From assembly GCA_017398045.1 (NCBI GenBank), contig JAFQHI010000026.1:35513-99512 (forward strand): a stretch of 64,000 nucleotides of DNA. The letters run 5' to 3'. The translations under genes were made by a program, and so were the position numbers. This document shows positions 18,219-27,445 of this stretch, piece after piece; within the stretch, counting starts at the first letter, position 1; every line of letters begins with the position of its first letter. Origin of the DNA: Alistipes sp. (GTDB lineage Bacteria; Bacteroidota; Bacteroidia; Bacteroidales; Rikenellaceae). The notes beneath the pieces were generated by a model. That model was not told the origin of the DNA. It ran no database searches and was given only the letters and a program-made list of their open reading frames with translations.

Positions 18219-18932
18219 CTATTTTACCAATCCGTAGCGTCGGTCGCGCGAGGCATAGACCTCCAGGGCGCGTTCGAACTCCTCCTCCGTGAAATCGGGC
18301 CACAACACCTCGGGGAAGTAGAACTCGGCGTAGGAGGCCTGCCACATCAAAAAGTTGCTCAACCGTTGCTCACCGCTGGTGCGAATCACCAGGTCGGGGT
18401 CGGGCATAAAGGCCGTGTCGAGGCTCTCGCTGATGCGCTTTTCGTCGATTTCCTCCGCCTTCAGCTCCCCCTTTTCCACACGTTGGGCCAACTGCTGCAT
18501 GGCGCGACGCAACTCGTCACGCGACGAATAGTTCAACGCCAGCACCATCGTCAGACGCTCCCCCTCGCGGGTCTCTTGCTCGATTTGGTTCAGGTAGAAC
18601 TGCACCCTCTCCGAGAAACGGCTGCGGTCGCCGATGGTGCGTACCGAAACCCCCTGCTTCTTGAGTTCGGGGGTCTCCGAGATGACGCTCTTGCACAACA
18701 GCTCCATGAGGGCCTCGACCTCTGCCTTCGGACGGCCCCAGTTCTCGGTCGAGAAGGCGTAGAAGGTGAGGTAGCGAACCCCGCTTTTCATGGCGGCACG
18801 CAGCGTGGTGCGAATCGTCTCGACGCCGGCAATGTGGCCTTCGGTACGCTCCTTCCCTCGTTGCTTGGCCCAGCGGCCATTGCCGTCCATGATAATGGCG
18901 ACGTGTTGCGGTATAGGTTTTGCGATGCTCAT
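18219..18932 (-). CDS. uppS: Undecaprenyl diphosphate synthase
   Basis: 237 residues. Cis-prenyltransferase making the C55 lipid carrier for peptidoglycan and O-antigen. The catalytic block IIMDGNGRWA has Asp16; LTFYAFSTENWGRP and the late DLVIRTSGEQRLSNFL block are intact. The start MSIAKPIPQHVA was chosen because it begins at the conserved domain; an ATG 108 bp upstream adds an unconserved Cys/Trp-rich stretch overlapping nadK. Second gene of nadK-uppS-bamA. Confidence 0.96.
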   Translation of the reverse strand: MSIAKPIPQHVAIIMDGNGRWAKQRGKERTEGHIAGVETIRTTLRAAMKSGVRYLTFYAFSTENWGRPKAEVEALMELLCKSVISETPELKKQGVSVRTIGDRSRFSERVQFYLNQIEQETREGERLTMVLALNYSSRDELRRAMQQLAQRVEKGELKAEEIDEKRISESLDTAFMPDPDLVIRTSGEQRLSNFLMWQASYAEFYFPEVLWPDFTEEEFERALEVYASRDRRYGLVK

Positions 18933-19015
18933 AATAGGGTGCAAATATAGCGATAAAAAATGAAAAACAGCCTTTTTTTCGGGGTTAAGTTTCCCGAAAA
19001 CCCAAAAACAGGGGG

Positions 19016-19894
19016 CTAACCGCGTATATCGACACCCCACATCATCTTATTGCGTAACGTGTCGTAAAACGAGATATTGTGTGGAACGGCCAGAAAAATC
19101 GACTTTTCAGCCTTGTGCAGCGTGAATTCGCAGCTGCTCGGCACGGCATAGGAGCGGTTGTCGAGCGTGAGAAAGGCCTCCGAGCGTCGCGCCTGCACCT
19201 TGAGGCGGATGCGGCTCGTGTCGGGAATCACCACCGGACGCATCGTGAGGTTGTGCGGTGCGATGGGGGTAATGACAAAGCAGGCGCAGGTGGGGGCAAC
19301 GACCGGACCGCCGGCACTGAGCGAGTAGGCGGTCGAGCCGGTGGGGGTCGAGACAATCACACCGTCACCGTGGCACGTGGCGACCATCTTCTCGTCGATA
19401 TAAATCTCGACCGAGAGCATACCGGCACCGTTGCGCTGAATCGAAAACTCGTTGAGGGCCAGCGGGCTGTCACCGTTGGAGGGGAGGTCGCTTTCGACCT
19501 CGATGAGCGACCGCTCTTCGAAGCACAGCTCCCCGTCGCGCAGGGCGGCAAAGAGTCGCTTCAGCCCTTTGCGCGAGTCGGAGGTGAGAAATCCCAGACG
19601 ACCGGCATTGATGCCCACGACGGGCAGTTGCCGACCGCCCAACCGATGTACCCCTTCGAGCAGCGTGCCGTCGCCGCCGTAGCAGACCAGCACGGCCTGT
19701 TCGGTCGTCGGGGCGATAAAGGCACCATATTGCCGTTCGCGAGGAATCTCCCAGCCGACAGCCTCATGTAATACCTCTGCAAACTCCTCATTTACAGACC
19801 AATCAAAACCGAATTCGGCGATTGATTCGCGCAATGCGGTCAGCTCCTCGGCCTCGAAAGCAAGCCCTCGGCGGGAAAAAAGTATGATTTTCAT
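19016..19894 (-). CDS. nadK: NAD kinase
   Basis: 292 residues. Phosphorylates NAD to NADP. The signature GGDGT (73-77), the substrate pair NE in LALNEFSI (near 147) and the long motif TPTGSTAYSLSAGGP are present. First gene of the envelope-related run nadK-uppS-bamA-skp-skp, divergent from pdxJ with 51 bp between them. Confidence 0.96.
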   Translation of the reverse strand: MKIILFSRRGLAFEAEELTALRESIAEFGFDWSVNEEFAEVLHEAVGWEIPRERQYGAFIAPTTEQAVLVCYGGDGTLLEGVHRLGGRQLPVVGINAGRLGFLTSDSRKGLKRLFAALRDGELCFEERSLIEVESDLPSNGDSPLALNEFSIQRNGAGMLSVEIYIDEKMVATCHGDGVIVSTPTGSTAYSLSAGGPVVAPTCACFVITPIAPHNLTMRPVVIPDTSRIRLKVQARRSEAFLTLDNRSYAVPSSCEFTLHKAEKSIFLAVPHNISFYDTLRNKMMWGVDIRG

Positions 19895-19945
19895 CCGTCA
19901 GTAACAAAAAAATGAGTAACTTTATACCGCAAATATAACGAAATT

Positions 19946-20659
19946 GTGACAAAGTTAAGTGTAAATATCAATAAGATTGCCGTTTTGCGCAATTCGCGCG
20001 GCGGCAACTGCCCCGATGTGCTGCAAGCTGCACGCGACATCGAGCGTTTCGGTGCCGATGGCATCACGGTTCATCCGCGCCCCGATGCGCGCCACATCCG
20101 TTACGACGATGTGCGCCAACTGAAGGCCGAAATCACCACCGAACTCAACGTGGAGGGTAACCCGATTGAGAGTTTTATCGACCTGGTGCTGGAGGTCGTT
20201 CCGGCACAGGTGACGTTGGTGCCGGATGCCCCCGATGCCCTCACCTCGAATGCGGGCTGGGACACGCTTCGCAACCGCGAATTTTTGACCGACGTGACGG
20301 CCCGTTTCCACGAAAAGGGCATCCGCGTCTCGATTTTCGTGGACCCCGACCCGGCGATGGTGGCCGGAGCCAAGGCGTGCGGTGCCGACCGCGTGGAGCT
20401 GTACACCGAGAGCTATGCCCGCCTCTATAAGGAGGGACGCGAAGCGGCTGTTGCCCCCTTTGTGGCGGCTGCCGAGGAGGCGCGCAAGCAGGGGCTGGGG
20501 CTGAATGCCGGCCACGACCTCTCGCTCGAGAATCTGGCCTTCTACCACGAGCAGATTCCCTGGACGGACGAGGTCTCGATTGGCCATGCCCTCATTGCAG
20601 ATGCCTTGTATCTGGGGTTGGAAAACACCGTGCAGCTCTATCAACGCCAATTAAAATAA
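19946..20659 (+). CDS. pdxJ: Pyridoxine 5'-phosphate synthase
   Basis: 237 residues. Closes the pyridoxine ring from 1-deoxyxylulose 5-phosphate and the PdxA product; pdxA itself is at 48.6 kb. TIM barrel with [13 protein letters not shown] at the start, [13 protein letters not shown], and [15 protein letters not shown]. The start is GTG at 19946, giving [12 protein letters not shown], the correct family N-terminus; no ATG fits. Followed 6 bp later by cca. Confidence 0.95.
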   Translation: MTKLSVNINKIAVLRNSRGGNCPDVLQAARDIERFGADGITVHPRPDARHIRYDDVRQLKAEITTELNVEGNPIESFIDLVLEVVPAQVTLVPDAPDALTSNAGWDTLRNREFLTDVTARFHEKGIRVSIFVDPDPAMVAGAKACGADRVELYTESYARLYKEGREAAVAPFVAAAEEARKQGLGLNAGHDLSLENLAFYHEQIPWTDEVSIGHALIADALYLGLENTVQLYQRQLK

Positions 20660-20665
20660 GCCGTC

Positions 20666-22063
20666 GTGCCGCTGTCGAATCCCATATTTCGTCGCATCGC
20701 CCGCATCGCCAAGGAGCAGGGCGTGGATGCCTATGTCGTGGGTGGCTATGTGCGTGATTACTACCTGCGTCGTCCCTCGACCGATGTCGATGTGGTGGTC
20801 GTGGGGAGTGGCATCGCGCTGGCCGAGGCTTTGGGGCGCGAACTGCGCACGAAGGTCTCGATTTACAAAACCTTCGGTACGGCCATGTTGCGCACACGCG
20901 ATGGGGTGGAGGTGGAGTTTGTCGGAGCAAGACGCGAAAGCTATACGCGCGATTCGCGCAAACCGCAGGTTGAGGCGGGTACGCTCGAGGATGACCAGCG
21001 TCGCCGCGACTTTACGATTAACGCCCTCGCCTGGTCTCTTTCCGAGGAGCATTTTGGCGCGTTGGTGGACCCTTTCGGGGGGATGGAGGATATGGAGGAT
21101 TGCCTGATTCGCACCCCGTGTGACCCCGATATCACCTTCTCGGACGACCCCCTGCGCATGATGCGTGCCGTGCGATTTGCCGCACAGTTGGGCTTTACGA
21201 TTGACGACGAAACCTTCGAGGCGATTTGTCGCAATGCCGAGCGCATCCATATTGTTTCGCGCGAAAGAATCATCACCGAACTGAACAAAATTGTCCTCTC
21301 GCCCGTCCCCTCGATGGGCTTTATGCTGCTCGAAAAATCGGGACTTTTGAAACTTATCTTTCCCGAACTCGCTGCCTTGAAGGGGGTGGAGCGTCGCGGA
21401 AAACATGCCCATAAGGATAATTTTAAGCATACGCTGCAAGTGCTTGATAATGTGGCGCGTCGCTCGGACGATTTGTGGCTTCGCTGGGCGGCCGTCCTGC
21501 ACGACGTCGGCAAACCGCAGTGCAAGGGCTACGACCCGAAAATCGGCTTCACGTTCCACGGCCACGAGGTGGTCGGCTCGAAGATGGTGCCGGCCGTGTT
21601 CCGTCGGCTGAAACTTCCGATGAACGAACACATGAAGTTCGTGCAGAAGTTGGTCTTCCTGCACTTGCGCCCGATTATCCTCTCCGAGGATTTGGTGACC
21701 GATTCGGCCGTGCGTCGTCTCTTGTTTGAGGCGGGGGATGATGTCGAAAAGCTGATGCTGCTCTGCGAGGCGGATATCACCTCGGGTATTGACGAAAAGG
21801 TACAACGCTACCTAAAGAATTTTGAGCTGGTGCGCCATAAGATGAAGGATTTGGAGGAGCGCGACCGCATCCGCAACTTCCAGCCCCCGATTACGGGTGA
21901 AATCATCATGCAGACCTACGGTATTCCCCCCTGTCAGCTCATTGGAGAAATCAAGGAACAGATTAAAAATGCGATTCTCGACGGCGTGATTCCCAACGAA
22001 TACGAGGCGGCTTATGGCCTGATGGAGCAGCTGGCCGAGGAGCGAGGATTAAAGCGACAATAG
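20666..22063 (+). CDS. cca: CCA-adding tRNA nucleotidyltransferase with HD domain
   Basis: 465 residues. Adds or repairs the 3' CCA of tRNA. The nucleotidyltransferase head has GGYVRD (26-31) and the metal-binding DVD (40-42). An RNA-binding middle follows (about 170-235), then an HD phosphohydrolase domain (HKDNFKHTLQVL ... LHDVGKP) and a C-terminal helical part. The start is GTG, 6 bp after pdxJ. Some HD-containing members act only as poly(A) or A-adding enzymes; the window shows no second copy. Confidence 0.92.
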   Translation: MPLSNPIFRRIARIAKEQGVDAYVVGGYVRDYYLRRPSTDVDVVVVGSGIALAEALGRELRTKVSIYKTFGTAMLRTRDGVEVEFVGARRESYTRDSRKPQVEAGTLEDDQRRRDFTINALAWSLSEEHFGALVDPFGGMEDMEDCLIRTPCDPDITFSDDPLRMMRAVRFAAQLGFTIDDETFEAICRNAERIHIVSRERIITELNKIVLSPVPSMGFMLLEKSGLLKLIFPELAALKGVERRGKHAHKDNFKHTLQVLDNVARRSDDLWLRWAAVLHDVGKPQCKGYDPKIGFTFHGHEVVGSKMVPAVFRRLKLPMNEHMKFVQKLVFLHLRPIILSEDLVTDSAVRRLLFEAGDDVEKLMLLCEADITSGIDEKVQRYLKNFELVRHKMKDLEERDRIRNFQPPITGEIIMQTYGIPPCQLIGEIKEQIKNAILDGVIPNEYEAAYGLMEQLAEERGLKRQ

Positions 22064-22066
22064 ATT

Positions 22067-22684
22067 ATGCAACAGCAACATACACCAAACGGAAAATCCC
22101 AAAACAAACCCAATGCGGCCCTTGCGGCGGCCGTGGACGAGGCGGTGAAGGTCCTCAAGGCGGGCGGCCTGATTCTCTATCCGACCGATACGGTGTGGGG
22201 CATCGGCTGCGATGCCACGAACGAGGAGGCCGTGCAGCGCATCTACACCCTGAAGCAAAGTGAAAATAAGCATTCGATGCTTGTTCTTTGTGCCTCGGCC
22301 GACGAGATTGTGCGCTATGTCAATCGCGCTCCGGGTATCGCGTTCGAGGTGTTGGAGATGGCCACATCGCCCCTGACGCTAATTCTTCCGGGTGCCGTGG
22401 GGGTGGCCAAGAACCTCATCCCCGACGAAGGTACGCTCGGTGTACGGGTCCCCGACCATGCCTTCTGCCAATTGTTGTTGCGCAAATTGGGGCGTCCGCT
22501 GGTCTCCACGTCGGCCAATCTTTCGGGCGAAAAGACCCCGCGCACCCTTTCGGAGATTGTTCCCGCCATTGTTTCGGGGGTCGATTATGTCGTCAATCCG
22601 CGTTTTGAGGGTCGCCCGACCGGCAAATCTTCCTCGATTATTGCCTTCGGTGAGAATGGCGAGGTGCGAGTGATTCGCGAATAG
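22067..22684 (+). CDS. tsaC: L-threonylcarbamoyladenylate synthase (YrdC/Sua5)
   Basis: 205 residues, short YrdC-only form. Makes the threonylcarbamoyl-AMP used to build t6A37 on ANN-decoding tRNAs. Visible are the KxR/SxN-type patterns: GGLILYPTDTVWGIGCDA (about 36-53), KQSENKHSMLVL and PLVSTSANLSGE (near 145). It begins 3 bp after cca, making pdxJ-cca-tsaC one operon with two tRNA genes. Its 3' end overlaps the convergent transporter gene by 47 bp. Confidence 0.93.
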   Translation: MQQQHTPNGKSQNKPNAALAAAVDEAVKVLKAGGLILYPTDTVWGIGCDATNEEAVQRIYTLKQSENKHSMLVLCASADEIVRYVNRAPGIAFEVLEMATSPLTLILPGAVGVAKNLIPDEGTLGVRVPDHAFCQLLLRKLGRPLVSTSANLSGEKTPRTLSEIVPAIVSGVDYVVNPRFEGRPTGKSSSIIAFGENGEVRVIRE

Positions 22685-23579
22685 CACGCAGCGAACGACG
22701 ATAACCAATCACGGTTAAGATAATTCCGATAAAAATCAGCACGAGTGCCGCGAGATTCGTGCGGTCGAATTGTGCCTGGTGGCGCAGGTGGGCCAGGATG
22801 CCGGCAATCAGGGGTTGGATATAGCGGTAGAGGGCTGTATGGACGGCCGTGAGTTGCTCCGTACCGCGATAGAGCAACCACATCGGCCAGACCGTGCCGA
22901 AGAGGAGCAGATAACCCAACTCGAACAGCACGTCCCACGAGGCCTGCAACAGCGTATCGAGCATGAGGTAGCGACCGAAAAAGGGAAGCGTAATGATGAG
23001 ACCGATGAAATAGTACCACCCCATGACCACCCGCGTGCCGAGCTTTTCGAGCGTGGGTTTAATGAGTACCGTATTGGTTGCAATGGCCGCTACGGCAATT
23101 AAAATCAGCAGGTTGCCCCACCCCTCGGTGCCGCGCGTAAGTTGAAATCCCTTGTCGAAAATCAGGAGCCAGGCTCCCGTAAAGATGGCCACGATGCCTA
23201 CCAGCCGTGAGGGGATGATGCCCTCGCCGCGATGCAAAAGGCGGTCGATGATGAGCGTAAAGGCCGGCCCGAGGGTGGCGATGATGGCACTATCGATGGG
23301 GTTGGTGTAGGTCGAACCCCACAAAATGAAGTACATCCAGCCGTAGATGACGAGCAGTGAGATGGGGATGATGTGTCGAAAATCGGCCCACGCTACGCGG
23401 TAGGTGCGGGGCGAGAGGAGGGCTGCCGGCACGAAAAACAAGGCCCCGGCGACCACCTGCAACATGAAGATGGTCCTAAAATCGAGGTGATTGCCCACCA
23501 ACGAGACGAAAATCGAAAAGTTGATGCCGAAAAGGAGGTTGGCCACCACCAAATCCCAATTGTAACGGAATTTTCCCAC
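22638..23579 (-). CDS. EamA/DMT-family membrane exporter (first)
   Basis: 313 residues, ten predicted membrane helices in two five-helix EamA repeats. Members export amino acids, nucleosides or other small metabolites; the substrate cannot be read from sequence. The start used is GTG at 23579 (VGKFRYNWDLVVANLLFGIN), which puts the first helix at the usual place; an ATG at 23609 would add 10 residues with two cysteines (MHKICPARCF). It overlaps the 3' end of tsaC. Paralogue of the divergent gene at 23638. Confidence 0.88.
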   Translation of the reverse strand: MGKFRYNWDLVVANLLFGINFSIFVSLVGNHLDFRTIFMLQVVAGALFFVPAALLSPRTYRVAWADFRHIIPISLLVIYGWMYFILWGSTYTNPIDSAIIATLGPAFTLIIDRLLHRGEGIIPSRLVGIVAIFTGAWLLIFDKGFQLTRGTEGWGNLLILIAVAAIATNTVLIKPTLEKLGTRVVMGWYYFIGLIITLPFFGRYLMLDTLLQASWDVLFELGYLLLFGTVWPMWLLYRGTEQLTAVHTALYRYIQPLIAGILAHLRHQAQFDRTNLAALVLIFIGIILTVIGYRRSLRAIRESLAPRHSHRRQ

Positions 23580-23637
23580 AAAGCACCTTGCGGGGCAAAT
23601 TTTATGCAAAAAAGGGTTACCTTTGCCCCGAAATCCA

Positions 23638-24582
23638 ATGAGAAAGAAGATGGATTACGGAAAATTGAAGGGTCATGCCGCTTTGTGGGTGGCCAATATT
23701 ATTTGGGGATTGAACGCCCCGATTTGCAAGCAGGTCTTGCAGTCGAGTGCCAACCCCGAAGGAATCAGCCCCTTTGCGCTCAGTGCTTGTCGCATGGCAG
23801 GTGCTGCTCTGCTCTTTTGGGCAGCCTCGCTTTTTCTACCCCGTGAGCGGGTCAGTAGGCGCGATTTGGGCCTGCTTTTGCTGGCCTCGGTCTTTGGTAT
23901 TCAGTTCAACCAACTGCTCTATCTGTGGGGGCTGTCGCTCACGTCGCCCATCGACGCTTCGATTATCTCGACGCTGGTGCCGATTTTGACGATGGTTTTG
24001 GCCGCGCTGTTCTTGCGCGAACCCATCACCTGGCTCAAGGCGGGCGGTGTGGCGTTGGGATGTGTGGGCGCGGTGCTGCTGGTGGTGTTGAGCAATCGCA
24101 CGACGGCGGCCGCCTCGAGCCTTGTGGGCAATACGCTCTGCATCATCTCGGCCGTCAGTTTTGCCTTTTATCTCACCGCCTTTCGCAACCTCATTGTGCG
24201 CTATTCGCCCTTTACGGTGATGAAATGGATGTTCCTTTTTGCCGCCATCGTAGCCCTTGTCATCTATCGCAAACCGTTGATGGCGACCGACTTTGCGGCT
24301 CTTCCGACCTCGGTGTGGGCGGGGGCGTTGTATGTCATTGTCTGCTCCACGTTCCTCTCGTATCTGTGTGTCCCGATAGGCCAGCGGTATTTGCGCCCGA
24401 CCCTGGTGGCGATGTATAATTATGTGCAACCTGTCGTGGCCGTGTTGTTGAGTGTGGCGTTGGGGTTGGATGCGTTCGGCTTTTCGAAGGCCGCCGCCGC
24501 GCTGTGTGTCTTTGTGGGCGTATGGCTCGTTACACAATCGAAGAGCCGACGGGAGATGGAGAAGTTGAAAGTTGAAAAATAG
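23638..24582 (+). CDS. EamA/DMT-family membrane exporter (second)
   Basis: 314 residues, ten membrane helices. Features typical of the family are WGLNAPICKQVLQ in helix 1 and SPIDASIISTLVPI in helix 4. The start ATG at 23638 follows a TACCTTTG element (23618-23625) so closely that the leader would be under about 10 nt; the earlier in-frame TTG at 23623 falls inside that element and is rejected. The last residues (EKLKVEK) are encoded by a GTTGAAA heptad repeat that is part of a larger hairpin, so the C-terminus may be recently changed. Confidence 0.88.
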   Translation: MRKKMDYGKLKGHAALWVANIIWGLNAPICKQVLQSSANPEGISPFALSACRMAGAALLFWAASLFLPRERVSRRDLGLLLLASVFGIQFNQLLYLWGLSLTSPIDASIISTLVPILTMVLAALFLREPITWLKAGGVALGCVGAVLLVVLSNRTTAAASSLVGNTLCIISAVSFAFYLTAFRNLIVRYSPFTVMKWMFLFAAIVALVIYRKPLMATDFAALPTSVWAGALYVIVCSTFLSYLCVPIGQRYLRPTLVAMYNYVQPVVAVLLSVALGLDAFGFSKAAAALCVFVGVWLVTQSKSRREMEKLKVEK

Positions 24583-24690
24583 TTAGCTCAACAAAAAGGG
24601 AGATAGCCACCGGTTTAGGCTATCTCCCAACTTTTTTGTTGAGCGGATAAAAGCACGAAAAAACTTTCAACTTTCAACTTTCAACTTCTC
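24556..24690. terminator. Bidirectional terminator flanked by inverted GTTGAAA heptads
   Basis: The core stem CTCAACAAAAAGGGAGATAG ... CTATCTCCC ... TTGTTGAG (24587-24643) has T runs for both strands. Outside it, GAGAAGTTGAAAGTTGAAA (24559-24577) faces three copies of CTTTCAA followed by CTTCTCC (24663-24690). It separates convergent genes and overlaps the 3' coding end of the exporter. Confidence 0.75.
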
Positions 24691-24691
24691 C

Positions 24692-25075
24692 CTATCGTTT
24701 GATGGGCAGAATCTCAATCCAATAGTCGTCGGGGTCGTTGATGAAGTAGAGGTCCATCTTGTGGTTCTCATAGCAGAGGCACCCCATCTCGCGGTAGTAC
24801 TCGCGCAGGGCCTCGTAGTCGCCCTCGACGCGGAGGCACAAGTGGCTCTCGTTTTCGCCCAACTCGAAGGGACGGTCGGCGTGGTCGCGCAACCACGTCA
24901 GCTCTAACTTAAAATCCGTGATGCCGTCGCCTAAGAAGGCGATGATGTAACTGCCATCTTCGGCAACCTTGCGGTACATCTCTTTGAGGCCTAATGCCTT
25001 GTCGTAAAACTCGATGCTGCGCTCCAAATTCTGAACATCGATGTTGAAGTGGTCGAATCTTGCTCCGATTTTCAT
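24692..25075 (-). CDS. Glyoxalase-fold (VOC) protein
   Basis: 127 residues, two beta-alpha-beta-beta-beta modules. It starts with ARFDHFNIDVQNLERSIEFY, where His8 is at the usual metal position, and ends with NDPDDYWIEILPIKR, whose Glu is the usual last ligand. It most resembles lactoylglutathione lyase-type members, which detoxify methylglyoxal adducts. Glutathione is not generally made by this group, so the true substrate is open. MKIGARF is preferred as start over an ATG 21 bp upstream. Confidence 0.85.
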   Translation of the reverse strand: MKIGARFDHFNIDVQNLERSIEFYDKALGLKEMYRKVAEDGSYIIAFLGDGITDFKLELTWLRDHADRPFELGENESHLCLRVEGDYEALREYYREMGCLCYENHKMDLYFINDPDDYWIEILPIKR

Positions 25076-25148
25076 GGTAATTGAATTTAAGTACAAGCCA
25101 AAGATAGTAATTTTATTCTTAATTTTTCATTTTTAATTTTTAATTGTG

Positions 25149-25156
25149 TATTTTTG
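25149..25156 (+). promoter_or_regulatory. Probable yebC promoter (TATTTTTG)
   Basis: TATTTTTG with TTTC 20 nt upstream, in AT-rich DNA, 37 bp before the yebC ATG. Confidence 0.55.
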
Positions 25157-25192
25157 CGAATTGAAAGAAAATAACAAAAACGGAATATAGTC

Positions 25193-25915
25193 ATGGGAAG
25201 AGCATTTGAGTATCGCAAGGCGAGAAAGATGAAGCGTTGGGGTCACATGGCCCGCGTATTTACGAAGCTGGGTAAGGAGATTGAGATTGCCGTGAAGGCG
25301 GCCGGTCCCGACCCCTCGGCCAATACGCGCCTGCGTCTGTTGATTCAGAACGCCAAGGCAGAGAATATGCCCAAGGAGAATGTGGAGCGTGCCATCAAGC
25401 GTGCCACCGAAAAGGATGCTGCCGATTATAAGGAGGTGGTTTACGAAGGCTATGGCGCACACGGTATCGCCTTCCTCGTAGAGACCGCTACCGATAACAC
25501 GAACCGCACGGTTGCCAACGTGCGTATGCACTTCAACAAGTGCGGCGGTACGCTCGGTAACAGCGGCTCGGTGGCCTTCATGTTCGAGCATAAGTGCGTC
25601 TTTAAGTTCCGCGCCGAGGGTGTTGACCCCGAGGAACTGGAGCTGGAGATGATTGACCTGGGTGTCGATGAGTTCTATCCCGAGGAGGACGGCATCACGG
25701 TCTATGCCGCTTACGAGAACTTTGGTGCTATCCAGAAGTGGTTGGACGACAACAACTATGAGATTGTTTCGGGTGAGGGTGTCTATATCCCGACCGATAC
25801 GAAGGAGTTGGATGCCGAAGGTCGTGAGGCCATCGAGAAGCTCGTTGAGCGTCTGGAGGAGGACGACGACGTGACGAACGTGTACCACACGATGAAGGAG
25901 GCTGACGAGGAGTAG
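25193..25915 (+). CDS. yebC: YebC/PmpR-family protein
   Basis: 240 residues, full length. Start MGRAFEYRKARKMKRWGHMA matches Bacteroidota members. Motifs NARLRLLIQ-like (NTRLRLLIQNAKAENMPKEN), EGYGAHGIAFLVE and GNSGSVAFMFEHK are clear. The family was named for transcriptional regulation, and recent work links members to ribosome function at difficult sequences. Own promoter and terminator. Confidence 0.94.
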   Translation: MGRAFEYRKARKMKRWGHMARVFTKLGKEIEIAVKAAGPDPSANTRLRLLIQNAKAENMPKENVERAIKRATEKDAADYKEVVYEGYGAHGIAFLVETATDNTNRTVANVRMHFNKCGGTLGNSGSVAFMFEHKCVFKFRAEGVDPEELELEMIDLGVDEFYPEEDGITVYAAYENFGAIQKWLDDNNYEIVSGEGVYIPTDTKELDAEGREAIEKLVERLEEDDDVTNVYHTMKEADEE

Positions 25916-25928
25916 TCCGACAACCGAA

Positions 25929-25966
25929 AAATAGCGAAAAGGTGTCCCGAAAATGGACACCTTTTC
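25929..25966 (+). terminator. Terminator of yebC
   Basis: AAAAGGTGTCC / GGACACCTTTT perfect stem-loop followed by CTATTT. Confidence 0.8.
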
Positions 25967-25999
25967 TATTTATAGGTGCCAAGTTCCAACTTTTTTTTC

Positions 26000-26007
26000 T
26001 ACCTTTG
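26000..26007 (+). promoter_or_regulatory. Probable promoter (TACCTTTG)
   Basis: TACCTTTG 26 bp before the start codon at 26033; no good -33 box seen. Confidence 0.45.
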
Positions 26008-26032
26008 ACTACTGAAATCAAGGAATCCGCTT

Positions 26033-27277
26033 ATGAAACGTGTTTTGCTTTTGTTGGCAGTGCTTTTTGTGGCTGTTGCTACGGCCGAGGCACAGGGTTT
26101 GGGTCAATTGTACGATGATGGCCGGGTGCGCGGTATTGTCGTGAAACTCGCCCCCGATGGTCAGCCGGCCGTGTTGATGTCGATTGAGAGTTGCAAGGAA
26201 CGCTTCTCCGAAGTAGAGCGGTACAACGGCCAGTTGCCGGCCTATGACCGCAACGACGGGCGTAAAAACATGGCGGCCATCGAACAATATATCGCCCAAT
26301 ATGGCGGTTCGTTCCCGACCTATGAGTGGTGCCGTTCGCTCGGTCAGGGGTGGTATCTGCCCGCCATCAACGAGACCTACGATGCCTGGATTGTGGGCTG
26401 GGCAGGTGGCGAAGCGACCGACACCTACGACCAGGACCGATTCCTGGCCATGAATGATATCGTAAAGCGTAACGGTGGCGATAAGATGACCGTCACGGGC
26501 GATAATATGCCGCTCGGTATGACCAGCTCCACGATTTTCACCATCGACCACCCCAAGAAGGGGGAGCAGAATATGCTCTACTATGTCACCATCAAGGAGA
26601 GTGCCGGCAGTATGGTGGGAAATGCCTTTGTCCCCTCGATGGCCAAAACCTTCGGCGCACGTACCCGCAAGGGTGGCAAGGTGGAGGTGATGCCCGGCAA
26701 CGTGGGTGCTAAAGCCGGTGTGCTGTATGCGACCCATGCCTTCTACCGCCTGCGCGAGGATGCCTATGCGGGTGGTATCTACGAAGCTCCGGCCGTCAAT
26801 GCCAAGCTCTTCGGCAATCCGGGACGACAATCGGCTACCCGCCTGACGGCTGTCCCCCAAACCGAATCCGCTACGGCTGCTACTCCCGCCCCCGCCCCCG
26901 CCAAGGAGCTTGCACCGCAAAAATACGAGAACCGCCCCGAAATGCGCAGCGTGAAGGTGGAGCGCGACGAGCAGGCTGCCCGACAAGCTGCCGCCACTCC
27001 CGCACCTGCACCTGCACCTGCATCGACCCCTGCCCCTGCCCAACAGCCGGTAGTCTATGCCAACAACAGCGGTTGGGATATCATCGTGGCACCCGGGCAG
27101 GATATTCAGTGCCGTGTATTGCGCGTAGGCGAGAAAGAGATTGAGTATAAGCGGGCCGGCTTCGAGAATGGTCCCACCTACACCATCTCCCGTCGCAAAG
27201 CCGAGAAAATCATCTATGCCAACGGCATGGTGGAGGAGGTGAAGACGTCGGTGTTTGATTTTATTAAGAAAAAATAA
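26033..27277 (+). CDS. Secreted protein with DUF1566-like domain and Ala-Pro linker
   Basis: 414 residues. Signal peptide about 1-20 (ends ATAEAQ). Residues about 25-270 resemble the DUF1566 / Fibrobacter-type domain, with W and Y-rich motifs (SLGQGWYLPAINETYDAW). Then a low-complexity linker of A, P and T (about 280-340, with APAPAPASTPAPA), and a C-terminal beta domain of about 65 residues (NNSGWDIIVAPGQDIQCRVL ... KIIYANG) like those that follow signal peptides in many Bacteroidota proteins. No enzyme motif. Likely periplasmic or surface; role unknown. Confidence 0.72.
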   Translation: MKRVLLLLAVLFVAVATAEAQGLGQLYDDGRVRGIVVKLAPDGQPAVLMSIESCKERFSEVERYNGQLPAYDRNDGRKNMAAIEQYIAQYGGSFPTYEWCRSLGQGWYLPAINETYDAWIVGWAGGEATDTYDQDRFLAMNDIVKRNGGDKMTVTGDNMPLGMTSSTIFTIDHPKKGEQNMLYYVTIKESAGSMVGNAFVPSMAKTFGARTRKGGKVEVMPGNVGAKAGVLYATHAFYRLREDAYAGGIYEAPAVNAKLFGNPGRQSATRLTAVPQTESATAATPAPAPAKELAPQKYENRPEMRSVKVERDEQAARQAAATPAPAPAPASTPAPAQQPVVYANNSGWDIIVAPGQDIQCRVLRVGEKEIEYKRAGFENGPTYTISRRKAEKIIYANGMVEEVKTSVFDFIKKK

Positions 27278-27284
27278 CCACGTT

Positions 27285-27400
27285 TCGATTTTATAGGGCA
27301 TATTTGCACTTGCTCTTGCGAGGCGCGAATGGGAAATACGCTTAGTATGTCCCATCCGCGCCTCACTTCGTTTAAGCACAAATCTGCTCCTCTAAAATCA
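27285..27400. repeat. Palindromic intergenic element, copy D
   Basis: Outer arms GATTTTATAGGGCATATTTG and CAAATCTGCTCCTCTAAAATC pair imperfectly. Inner stem GAGGCGCGAATGGGA / TCCCATCCGCGCCTC, tip ATACGCTTAGTAT. The 18-nt string GCACAAATCTGCTCCTCT of its right arm is repeated directly downstream (27425-27442). Shares its ends and 3' flank with copy E. Confidence 0.7.
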
Positions 27401-27445
27401 AAAAGTTTGTGGTGCTGATTTATGGCACAAATCTGCTCCTCTCTC

